NCBI GenBank assembly: GCA_902984215.1
Contig: CADWAF010003126.1
Coordinates: 1-47,523 of the forward strand
DNA length: 47,523 nucleotides
Direction: 5' to 3'
Source of the DNA: Willaertia magna
Lineage: Eukaryota > Heterolobosea > Eutetramitea > Acrasida > Naegleriidae
In this document: positions 1 to 8,405 of the stretch, piece by piece
Numbering within the stretch: the stretch's first letter is position 1
Layout: each line of letters starts with the position of its first letter
Made by a program: the position numbers and the translations under genes
Notes under the pieces: generated by a model
Seen by the model: the letters and a program-made list of their open reading frames with translations, nothing else
The model's database searches: none
What the model was told of the DNA's origin: nothing

Positions 1-64
1 TTAAAGATATTAAAATAAATTAATTTTTAATAAATAATTAATTTACAATTCAAATAAATTAATT

Positions 65-3000
65 TTATTGTTCTTCTATGTTACCGTAAGTACAAAATGG
101 ACAGGTTGACTCTAATTGATCAGAATTTGCAAATAAAGCTGAGCAATAAGAGCATTTTGAATGGTGTTGCCCAAGTAATGCAAATGTTTTCCAACAGAAT
201 TTAATAGGATTTTCCTGTGAACTTTTGTTGAAACTAGCCTCTAACTCTTTGTCATTATTTACAAAATTATGTTGACCACATTCCTCATAACGTTTTTGTA
301 ATTCTTCTTTCAGTTTTGGAACGCTTTCAGAAAGTGGTAAAAATTGTTTTATAACTACTGATGTGATACCAAAATTGCTTGCATTTAAATTTCTCTTAAT
401 GGCCATATTATAGCAAACAAATTTGTGCTTATTTATAACATTTGTTTGACTAGCAAATGTAGCCAATCTTGCCAATTCTTTTGTATCATTTTGTCCTTCG
501 ATTACTCTTATCTTAGCTAATAAATAAATTAATAGTTTATAATTTACGCACAAAATAATATTGTTCTTCTTTAAAATCTGAGTGTTATCTTTGACTAATG
601 CAGAAAGAGCATTAGTTATTTGATTTCTTGCTTCTTTGAAATCACCTTTTTCGATGGCGGTCATACCATCTTTTAAGCATTGAGCTGGATCAATATTTAC
701 TAATTTTAATTTGTCTTCTTCTTTTTCTTTCTTTAGAGAAGCAGAACTTGTTGACTTTTCATCGCTTTCAGTAGATGATTGTTCATTAATTGGAGCAATA
801 GGTTCTTTAAGAGTACCTCTTCTTCTTCTATTTCTACTACTTGTTGCGCCTCCACCAAGACTTAATCCACCCAAACCAGCCATTGAACTTCTAATATCGT
901 TTGCAGAAGCTTCTTTATAAATAACTTCTTCCTTAATCTTAAGTCCTTGGAAGACCTTTGTTTTTCTGTCATATTCATCTTCTTCTTCATCAGATGAGTC
1001 ACTGTCAGTGTTGTCGTCTTTGTTCTTCTTTTCTTTGGTTGACATTACGTCACTTGTGTCTTCATCTACCTCACTCTTTTCGTTATGGTGATCATGAGAT
1101 GTTTGGTTGTCACTGACAGTTGGAGAAGAAGTAGAGTGTTTGATATCTACAGGGACTGGTGGTAAATTAATCTTCTCAAGACCTGAACTTGTGCTAGATT
1201 TAGCCTTACTAACTTCAATTGTTGACATTTCGTCATCATCAACTTTTCCTCCAGCACCAAATTCATCTTTAAATCCAATTTCTTCCCAATTTTCTTTACT
1301 TAATTCTAATTCACTAGTGTAACCTAGCCATTTGAATAAATCTTTTGTATCTATCTTACTAATCTCATCTTCATTTACGTTTTGGGTTGGAATACCAATT
1401 GAAGGAGCATTTGTTAACAAAGGTAAATTATTATTAGATTGTGTGAGTTGATCTTTCTTATCTACAGCGAGCATTCTACCTTTAATTTCAGTACTGACCT
1501 CAAACTCTCTATGAACACTGACCTTTAATGGCCAATCATGAATCTTGACGTCGAAATCTTCATTATTGATATATAGATTTTCCTCGCCAATCAATAAAGT
1601 ACATGCCGTAAAGATTGAATAAAAATCAGGAGAATCTTTACATCTAAAAGCTAATAATTTGAGACCATTTGCATTGCCAGTTGTTGCAAATAAATTAAAC
1701 AACCCCCAAACATCATTAATCATATCAAAACACTTTAGGGCTACAGAAAATTGCCCATATTCTAAAGCTGTTGTAGCTAGATCAATAAAGTGATGGTAGA
1801 ATTTAGAATTTGAGTCAACAAATCCATTACGATGATGTGATTCTACATCATGTTGAGATATCAATACTTCCAAAGCATAACTAAAGTTCATAGAGCTTTT
1901 AGCTAACCTTAATCTTAACTCCCATGAAAAATTAAATACACTATTGGTAATTAATTCAGTTGCTAAATCTGGATAACTGGCTTGCTCTAAACAAATTAAA
2001 GTCTTTTCAGATATACTTCTACAATCAAATCTTTCTGTTACTTTCTTTAATAAATCTCCTTTTTGTTCGTTATTTAATTTTTCTTTTGGTATAGACAATA
2101 TACCCAATAATAGTGGTTCAACAATATTAATGTAACGACATGTTATTACAGGTACTCTATCTTTGTGTGATATAAAGTACACACGATCACAAAGAGCAGC
2201 ACACAAAACAGCATCATTTTGATCCAATGTACCTACACTGGTATTTGTAAGGTTGGTTTGACCGTATGGATACAAGCAATAAATGGCTTGTTTTGTATTG
2301 TATAATAAAACTGTGCCCATCCACAAAATTGATTGGAAGTAAAAACACTGTAATGATGGTGATTCAACACAAGCAAGACAAGATAAATCTTGTGATAATA
2401 TCATAACTCTTCTGGAGGTCAAAACACCAATCAAACACATCTCATTACAACAAGGTTCTCTTTGCCACTGTATATCAATCAAAGTTTCATTATCCCTTAA
2501 ATGGAATACTTTACTAGAATCAAATTGTAATCTCTTTTGTGTTTTATCTTCTATTGATGTTGCAAAACCTAATTGATTTGTATTAGTAGTACAATATAAA
2601 ATAGATTTATCAAAAGGACTTGTGGAAATATATTTTAATTTTTGTTTCAATTTAATATCACTTTGTAATTCATTATTTAAATAAACTTTTAGTACATCCC
2701 CTCCTTCTGATAAAACCACATAGTCCCTTCCAGAATCATTTAAAAATCCTCCATCAACACCTTTCTGTATTTGTGGTAGAGCTTTTGATGAAACATCATC
2801 TATTTTTGTAAAGAAATATTTTGATACATCACTTTCATAGGTGTTGGATGAATTTAATAATTTTTCGTAAAATAATAGTAAAGATCTTCTATTATTTGAA
2901 TATTTACTTTTTGTTAATCTATAATAAGGATATAAATCTTGTGTCGCTCTTAAAGAACTTATTAACACTTGAACCTTTTCTTTCTTTAATTCATAAGCAA

Positions 3001-4312
3001 GTAATGAGTAATTTGGTGCTTTTGATAACACATCTATATAAGGTATAGTTGTAAATGGAATATTATAATCTAATGTTCCAGAATCAGGAATTAATTCATC
3101 ACTATTCACATGTTTCTTTGGTGACAATAACATTTCTAAATTACAATTAATTGTTGCACTTTGAGGTAAAACACTTTGAGGGTTAGTTGAATCATAAATT
3201 TGAAAAACTGGAAAACGATCAGCAACTATTGTTCCTTTAATAACACGAGAATTTAATTCTGAGATTTGAAAATTTTTACCATAAAATGCGATTAATCCAC
3301 TTTTTGGATGAATACTTGCATTAACTATTGGAATATTTCTTTTTTTTGTTTCTCTTGTACGATGTAATGCAGCATAATAAGGTTCTAACATTTCAAATTC
3401 AGATAATAAAGATTTCATTTTAGGTCCACCAGAAGTTGAATAAATTAAATGTCCAACATCTAAAGCATTTAAACAACCTTTTGCATTTAAATATAATAAA
3501 CAAGGAAATATTGGATGAAATAATAAACTATTGATACCTTCTTCTGTATTGATATATGAAACAACTCTTGGTTGTTGTTGCTGTTGTGGATTATTAGATG
3601 AATTAATTGGTATAAACCAAACTTTAATATTACCTTCTCTTGTACCTGAAACTAATAGATCAAAATCACTTGAAGATCCATTATCATAAAAACATAAACT
3701 TGTTACAGGTTGTCTTTCTTTTCTATTTCCTTCATATTCTTCAATTTGAAAAACTAAATTATGAGAATTTGTTTCCCATATTTTAATAATACCATCACTA
3801 CTTGCTGAAGCCATCATTGATTTTGATGGATGAGTAGTTATAGCAGTAATTTGTTTTTTATGAGTATATTCAACTCTATGTTTTGAATCAGAGAACATTT
3901 CCATTCCGTAAACAATATTATCTTTACCGAAAAATTTGGAGGGAGCTCTTGAATAAAAGACCATTGGTCTAGTGTTAGAAAGAGAGAAACATGATGGACT
4001 TCTTCCTTCTTCTTTTTTGATAGGGATATGGAAAGCTGTTAAGGTATTTGTATTTAAATCTAATATACTAAAACATCCATTATGTAAAGCTGCAACAAGA
4101 ACGGAATGAGTACTTGAATGAGCGATATGAGTAACTTCACTCTCGGTTTTAAAAGAGGCTAATCTAGATCCAGTACTTATATCATATTCATAAATTTCTT
4201 TACGAAAAGCTAATGCGATTCTATTATTTGTAGGATGAAAACTAATAGCCTTCAATTTAGAGACTAATTTAGTGGAGGGAATGTCGAGTCCAAAAATTGA
4301 CTCAATTTTCAT
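65..4312 (-). CDS. TWD40-2: TSET/TPLATE-complex WD40 subunit (TWD40-2/TTRAY2-like)
   Basis: Single-exon gene for 1415 residues; the ATG follows a run of A. The N-terminal ~500 residues form WD40-type propellers (for example ASSDGIIKIWE and SGTREGNIKVWF), followed by an alpha-solenoid. An acidic Ser-rich linker and a Leu/Gly patch (GLGGLSLGGG) come next, then a C-terminal helical domain that ends in a zinc ribbon (C1387, C1390, C1404, C1407). From memory the order and local motifs fit plant TWD40-2: AISFHPTNNRIALAF near the start, GVLTSRRVMILSQDL in the middle, EPLLLGILS, a YGQFSVALKCFD repeat, and a C-terminal CxxC...CPFC. That makes it one of the two WD40 'tray' subunits of TSET, an adaptor-like complex for plasma-membrane traffic. 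Coatomer alpha/beta' is the main alternative, because the fold is shared, but the end regions fit TSET better. Confidence 0.8.
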   Translation of the reverse strand: MKIESIFGLDIPSTKLVSKLKAISFHPTNNRIALAFRKEIYEYDISTGSRLASFKTESEVTHIAHSSTHSVLVAALHNGCFSILDLNTNTLTAFHIPIKKEEGRSPSCFSLSNTRPMVFYSRAPSKFFGKDNIVYGMEMFSDSKHRVEYTHKKQITAITTHPSKSMMASASSDGIIKIWETNSHNLVFQIEEYEGNRKERQPVTSLCFYDNGSSSDFDLLVSGTREGNIKVWFIPINSSNNPQQQQQPRVVSYINTEEGINSLLFHPIFPCLLYLNAKGCLNALDVGHLIYSTSGGPKMKSLLSEFEMLEPYYAALHRTRETKKRNIPIVNASIHPKSGLIAFYGKNFQISELNSRVIKGTIVADRFPVFQIYDSTNPQSVLPQSATINCNLEMLLSPKKHVNSDELIPDSGTLDYNIPFTTIPYIDVLSKAPNYSLLAYELKKEKVQVLISSLRATQDLYPYYRLTKSKYSNNRRSLLLFYEKLLNSSNTYESDVSKYFFTKIDDVSSKALPQIQKGVDGGFLNDSGRDYVVLSEGGDVLKVYLNNELQSDIKLKQKLKYISTSPFDKSILYCTTNTNQLGFATSIEDKTQKRLQFDSSKVFHLRDNETLIDIQWQREPCCNEMCLIGVLTSRRVMILSQDLSCLACVESPSLQCFYFQSILWMGTVLLYNTKQAIYCLYPYGQTNLTNTSVGTLDQNDAVLCAALCDRVYFISHKDRVPVITCRYINIVEPLLLGILSIPKEKLNNEQKGDLLKKVTERFDCRSISEKTLICLEQASYPDLATELITNSVFNFSWELRLRLAKSSMNFSYALEVLISQHDVESHHRNGFVDSNSKFYHHFIDLATTALEYGQFSVALKCFDMINDVWGLFNLFATTGNANGLKLLAFRCKDSPDFYSIFTACTLLIGEENLYINNEDFDVKIHDWPLKVSVHREFEVSTEIKGRMLAVDKKDQLTQSNNNLPLLTNAPSIGIPTQNVNEDEISKIDTKDLFKWLGYTSELELSKENWEEIGFKDEFGAGGKVDDDEMSTIEVSKAKSSTSSGLEKINLPPVPVDIKHSTSSPTVSDNQTSHDHHNEKSEVDEDTSDVMSTKEKKNKDDNTDSDSSDEEEDEYDRKTKVFQGLKIKEEVIYKEASANDIRSSMAGLGGLSLGGGATSSRNRRRRGTLKEPIAPINEQSSTESDEKSTSSASLKKEKEEDKLKLVNIDPAQCLKDGMTAIEKGDFKEARNQITNALSALVKDNTQILKKNNIILCVNYKLLIYLLAKIRVIEGQNDTKELARLATFASQTNVINKHKFVCYNMAIKRNLNASNFGITSVVIKQFLPLSESVPKLKEELQKRYEECGQHNFVNNDKELEASFNKSSQENPIKFCWKTFALLGQHHSKCSYCSALFANSDQLESTCPFCTYGNIEEQ

Positions 4313-4625
4313 TTTTTTTTGATTTAAATTTTTTAATTTTTAATGTTTTTTGGCATAAGACAAGTCTTCAATCCTCCTTTTACTTTGTGATGATGAAAAA
4401 ACAAAGAAGATATTCCAACTTAAAAATAACGAGATGAAGGGTTTTCTTATTTGATTAAACAAATAGACAATTCACAACAATGGTGCAGTGTGAAAACAAA
4501 GGCAACCCCTTTCCTTATCGTGATGCAACAAAATTAGCGGGAAAGCCTTTGCCACATTCTCAAACGTCCATAACCCAAAAAACTTGTCAAAATATATCAA
4601 AAAATAATTTAAATTTTTTAAAAAA
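4313..4625. other. Divergent intergenic region
   Basis: 313 bp between two divergently transcribed starts, so it should hold both promoters. It is A+T-rich with poly-A/T stretches at both edges. I see no RNA gene, repeat or clear motif; the small minus-strand ORF here lacks coding character. Confidence 0.6.
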
Positions 4626-7208
4626 ATGTTGACAACGAAGCCTAACAATATCTGTAACAATAACATAAGTACTGATAACGATGACCCATCACCTAATGAT
4701 TATACTCAATGGTTACCAACAGGAATAGCATTTAAACCTAATTTTGAATTTTACTATCCTAATACTTGGCAATTAGAACCTGCAACATTACGTTTACAAT
4801 CACCTATTGAACTATCACCATGGAAAGAAAATGATGGAGATTCATTAACAGATCATATTAAAGTAGATTTATCATTAAATACAAATGTAGAACAGGTACA
4901 TGATGAAATTTGTAAAAAATTAGCAAATTCTCAACAAGATTTTCAAATCTTTGAAAAATTAGCAAATTATTCTGAACTTTTTCATCAAGATACAAATTAT
5001 CAAGTAAAGAGAACAAAACTTCAATATCAACAATATGGTCATATTAGATTAACTAAACACTTTTTAGTAACTATAACTTTAAAAGAATGTACTTATATGT
5101 TCAGTTATTTAACAGAAACAGAAAATGATAGAAACATTTCAGTATTTCAAAAATTTATAAGGAAATTCATTTACCCAAATGAACATTTCTATTTCCAATT
5201 AAAAGATTTATTATTTTGTATTCCTTTCCCATATCAAGTAATTACACCACAAAAAAAGAAAAAGCATGATACATTAGTAACATTACATGTCATCAGTCCT
5301 AAACAATTAAGATCTCAAACAGAACTAGTTAAAACTAATGATCTTTTATTCTTTGAATTTGAATTAGATACAAAATGGAATGGAGATGAAACTAATTTAG
5401 AAAAGGAAATTAAAGAAATGTTTGAAACTTTAAAGAGCTCAACCCAAAATCTTTGTTTACTTCCAAATGCTCTATCGACATCTTCAACTATTGCTCAAAT
5501 AACAAAAGATTTTACAAAAGAAAACTTTACAAATGAATTAATTGGATATGGATTTGGATATTTAACAAATGATAATATTAAAAAAGAAAAATATTATCTT
5601 CCAATTAAAGGACATAAATTAACAATAACTTTTACAAGTAATTTTCAACAAGAAGATGAAGAATATCAAACTTTTAAAAATATTATAAAAAGTTTACAAT
5701 TTATGAATGAAATTAAAGATTTAAATAATAAATATATTATAAATTCATCTTTACATGGATTAACACTAAATATGGAAAATCAAACTAGTGAATTTAACAT
5801 TGCAGTATTAGGTAGTACAAATGTTGGAAAAACAACAATCCTTCAAATGTTTATCCATCAATTAGAGTTATCTACAGTTTTAAATGATTTAATTCAACCA
5901 ACTAAAAAGGAAATATCTTATAGAAAATATATACCTAAATCAGATTCACATTCTTCTTTTATTTTAAATTTATTAGATATTTGTGGAAATGAAAAGTATG
6001 AATCTACAAGTGCTTTTGATAAAATTGCAAGAGCTGATGCAATTTTATTATTTTGTTCTTCTGATGAAAAGGATTCTTTAAAGAAATTAGAAACTTATAA
6101 ATATAGAATTGAGAAGATGAAAAAGAGAAAGATAAGTGAATTACCTTCACTTTTAATTTATCATATTAAAGATAATGATGATGTGAAGGTTACACAAGAA
6201 GAGGTTAAATCATTAGCAGATGAGTTTGGAGTAACATTTATTGAATTAAATTCAAAGAAATTAATAAAAGTAAATGAAATATTTGAAGAAAGTTTATATA
6301 TAGAATTATATCAAAAACAATATTTATTAAATAGTTTACAACAAATTGATTTAAAAACATTAAATGAAGAAGTTGAAAATTTCCAATATTTAATTTTACA
6401 AAATAATATTGATTCCATCCATCAATTAATGACATTTGATAATATCCCTTGTTTAGCAGCTGAATATATGAATGTACCAATTCTATTTTATGCAATTGAT
6501 AATTTACGAGAAGAAGGAAAATCAATTTTAAAATTATTAATTGAACATAATAAGAAGAAAGATAAATTTAATTTAAAGAACTTTTTAACAAATGATTATC
6601 ATTGTTTAAATTTAGCTTTATATGCTGCTAATAGAGGTAATTTAAATGCAATTAAGATTTTAGAAGAAGAAGGAATTACTATTATTGATCAATTAAATAA
6701 TAGACAATGTCATTTATTAGCATATGTTTTAAAGAGTTTATTAAATAATAATAATGATTTAGATGATACACAATTATTACAAATGATTTCTGCAAATGAA
6801 ACTGTTAATTATTTACTTGAAAAATATAGTGATATTTTAAAAGATTTTATAAATTTACCATTTAAAGAAGAAGATAATACAATTATTTATCCAATACATA
6901 TTGCTGTTAAAGGTAATTCAATTTATGCATTAAAATGGTTATTAATGAATAATAATAATAATATGAAACAAACTTTAAATGAAAAGGATTCTTATGGTAA
7001 TACTGCATTACTTTATGCAATGAATGAAGGTAAAATTGATTTATTAGAAATACTTTTAGAGAATGGTGCTGATATTAGTTTGTTATTGGAAAGTAGTAAA
7101 CAACAACAAGGTGTGTCTTCAATGAATGAATTTTTACAGTTAAATTGTCCAATAGAAAAATTTGCTGAAATTGTTGGAGTATTAGATAAGTTTGGAATTA
7201 AAGTTTAA
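4626..7208 (+). CDS. Two-lobe N-terminus + small GTPase domain + ankyrin repeats
   Basis: 860 residues, single exon, ATG preceded by seven A. Residues ~15-180 and ~190-365 look like two copies of a PsbP/Mog1/DUF1795-like alpha-beta lobe: a short FEFYYPNTW-type opening, and each ends in a helix of the form F-K-x-I-x-K-S/F. A Ras/Roc-like G domain follows, with P-loop GSTNVGKT (~394-401) and switch II D451-I-C-G454, where the usual Gln is replaced by Asn. The NKxD position reads HIKD, so guanine specificity may be weakened. Residues ~600-850 form ankyrin-like repeats (GNLNAIKILEEEG, GNTALLYAMNEGKIDLLEILLENGAD). There is no COR or kinase domain. Function is unknown; it is probably a cytosolic signalling or scaffold GTPase. 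The lobe assignment is tentative; the GTPase and ankyrin assignments are firm. Confidence 0.75.
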   Translation: MLTTKPNNICNNNISTDNDDPSPNDYTQWLPTGIAFKPNFEFYYPNTWQLEPATLRLQSPIELSPWKENDGDSLTDHIKVDLSLNTNVEQVHDEICKKLANSQQDFQIFEKLANYSELFHQDTNYQVKRTKLQYQQYGHIRLTKHFLVTITLKECTYMFSYLTETENDRNISVFQKFIRKFIYPNEHFYFQLKDLLFCIPFPYQVITPQKKKKHDTLVTLHVISPKQLRSQTELVKTNDLLFFEFELDTKWNGDETNLEKEIKEMFETLKSSTQNLCLLPNALSTSSTIAQITKDFTKENFTNELIGYGFGYLTNDNIKKEKYYLPIKGHKLTITFTSNFQQEDEEYQTFKNIIKSLQFMNEIKDLNNKYIINSSLHGLTLNMENQTSEFNIAVLGSTNVGKTTILQMFIHQLELSTVLNDLIQPTKKEISYRKYIPKSDSHSSFILNLLDICGNEKYESTSAFDKIARADAILLFCSSDEKDSLKKLETYKYRIEKMKKRKISELPSLLIYHIKDNDDVKVTQEEVKSLADEFGVTFIELNSKKLIKVNEIFEESLYIELYQKQYLLNSLQQIDLKTLNEEVENFQYLILQNNIDSIHQLMTFDNIPCLAAEYMNVPILFYAIDNLREEGKSILKLLIEHNKKKDKFNLKNFLTNDYHCLNLALYAANRGNLNAIKILEEEGITIIDQLNNRQCHLLAYVLKSLLNNNNDLDDTQLLQMISANETVNYLLEKYSDILKDFINLPFKEEDNTIIYPIHIAVKGNSIYALKWLLMNNNNNMKQTLNEKDSYGNTALLYAMNEGKIDLLEILLENGADISLLLESSKQQQGVSSMNEFLQLNCPIEKFAEIVGVLDKFGIKV

Positions 7209-7236
7209 AATAAACGAACGCTGTTAAAATATTTAT

Positions 7237-7788
7237 TTAAAACTTTTTACTCTTTCTATAAATTTGTGAAGATTGATTATTGTAATCTTGAACTAAATTA
7301 TAAACTTTTGATTCAAAATTTGTTGATTCAATCTTATCTTCAAATGTATAAAAAGGATTACATATACAATCAATATATAAAGAATGTAATTGTTGAAAAA
7401 CTGTTCTTATTTCATTGTCTTTTTCAACTTGTTGATAATCATCACCTGAAAAGATTAATAATAATTTTACATCACTATTTGTTATATATCCATATATTTT
7501 AAATACTTCTGTTGGGAAAAGTAATCCTAAATACATATCATTATTTTGATTTGTGTTTTTTCTATTACTTAATTTTTCTTCAATAATATCTAATGCTGTG
7601 TGTGCAATGTAGTGAAATTTTAAAGGTTCTTCTTCATCTACTGTTTTATATACTTTTAAAAATAAAGGATTATTCTTTATATTTCGGAAATGTTCAGATC
7701 ATTATTATTGATGAATAAATTAATGAAATAACAAACAAACCTTTTTACCGATAATGCCAACACAACATATCACTCCATTTGCCGCCAT
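7237..7788 (-). CDS. TRAPPC2L: TRAPP complex subunit 2-like protein (TRAPPC2L/Tca17)
   Basis: Two exons, 7788-7741 and 7674-7237, joined over a 66-nt intron (7675-7740, gtttgt...aaag); the product is 161 residues. Exon 1 encodes MAANGVICCVGIIGKK, and exon 2 continues with NNPLFLKVYKTV, then KFHYIAHTALDIIEEK, MYLGLLFPTE, IYGYITNSDVK, DNEIRTVFQQLHSLY and CNPFY. This series is diagnostic of TRAPPC2L/Tca17, a longin-fold subunit of the TRAPP Rab GEF complexes that act at the Golgi. The joined length is close to the family's ~140 residues plus a short Asn/Ser tail. The start lies 30 bp from the start of the divergent dehydratase gene, so the two promoters must overlap. Confidence 0.93.
7675..7740 (-). 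other. Intron in TRAPPC2L
   Basis: 66 nt on the minus strand from GTTTGT to ATAAAG. It contains in-frame stops, and removing it restores the family sequence GIIGKK-NNPLF. Confidence 0.88.
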
Positions 7789-7818
7789 TTTTATTGTTTG
7801 ATTAATTTATTATTAAAA

Positions 7819-8300
7819 ATGAAAAGACAAGTTTTCAATCATCTCAAACAATCAACTAAATGGATGTTGGCAAATAATGTTATTAGGTTCGGAAAGCAAC
7901 AACAATACTACTTTCATTCCAATTTATTTTTAAATGTGAAAAGATTTACAGTGGTAGAAAGAGAAAATGCACTAAAAGAAATACCTGATTGGAAATTAGT
8001 TGAAGAAGAGAAAAGAGATGTAATTGTAAGAAATTTTGAATTTAAAGATTTTAAAGAAGCTTGGTCTTTTATGGAAAAAGTTGCTGATAAAGCTGAAGAA
8101 GTAAGTAAATTTATATTAAAAGTAATATTTAATTTTGTTGACAAATATTGAATAATTAGATGAATCACCATCCAGAATGGTTCAATGTATATAACAAAGT
8201 AAATGTTACCCTTTCTACACATGATTGTGGTGGATTGTCAAAAAGGGATGTTGAATTGGCAAAAACAATGGATGCCTTTGCAAAATCAACAAAACAATAA
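7819..8300 (+). CDS. PCBD: Pterin-4a-carbinolamine dehydratase (PCD/DCoH), likely mitochondrial
   Basis: Two exons, 7819-8100 and 8160-8300, with a 59-nt GTAAGT...TTAG intron; 140 residues. The core matches [36 protein letters not shown], then across the junction [14 protein letters not shown] and [21 protein letters not shown]. The HH-P...W...H active-site pattern is complete only after splicing. PCD dehydrates 4a-hydroxytetrahydrobiopterin and so recycles the cofactor of aromatic amino acid hydroxylases. The first ~43 residues are rich in Lys, Arg, Gln and aromatics and have no Asp or Glu, as in a mitochondrial targeting peptide. I use the ATG at 7819; frame upstream of it is open but has no other ATG. 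Confidence 0.93.
8101..8159 (+). other. Intron in the PCD gene
   Basis: 59 nt, phase 0, GTAAGT donor and AATTAG acceptor. It interrupts the conserved KAEE/MNHHPEW segment, which is contiguous once spliced. Confidence 0.9.
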
Positions 8301-8405
8301 TTAAAAATCCATCATTATTATTAAGGTTGATTAAATAAAAAACTGAAAAAAGAAGCGCCAAAATTTATTACGGTTTTTAATTTTATCGTATACCACACAA
8401 AAAAA

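Noticed and set aside
4472..4666. Small minus-strand ORF in the divergent gap and into the GTPase gene
   Set aside because: Its start would lie inside the opposite coding region, it has no recognisable domain, and the conserved gene on the other strand explains the frame.
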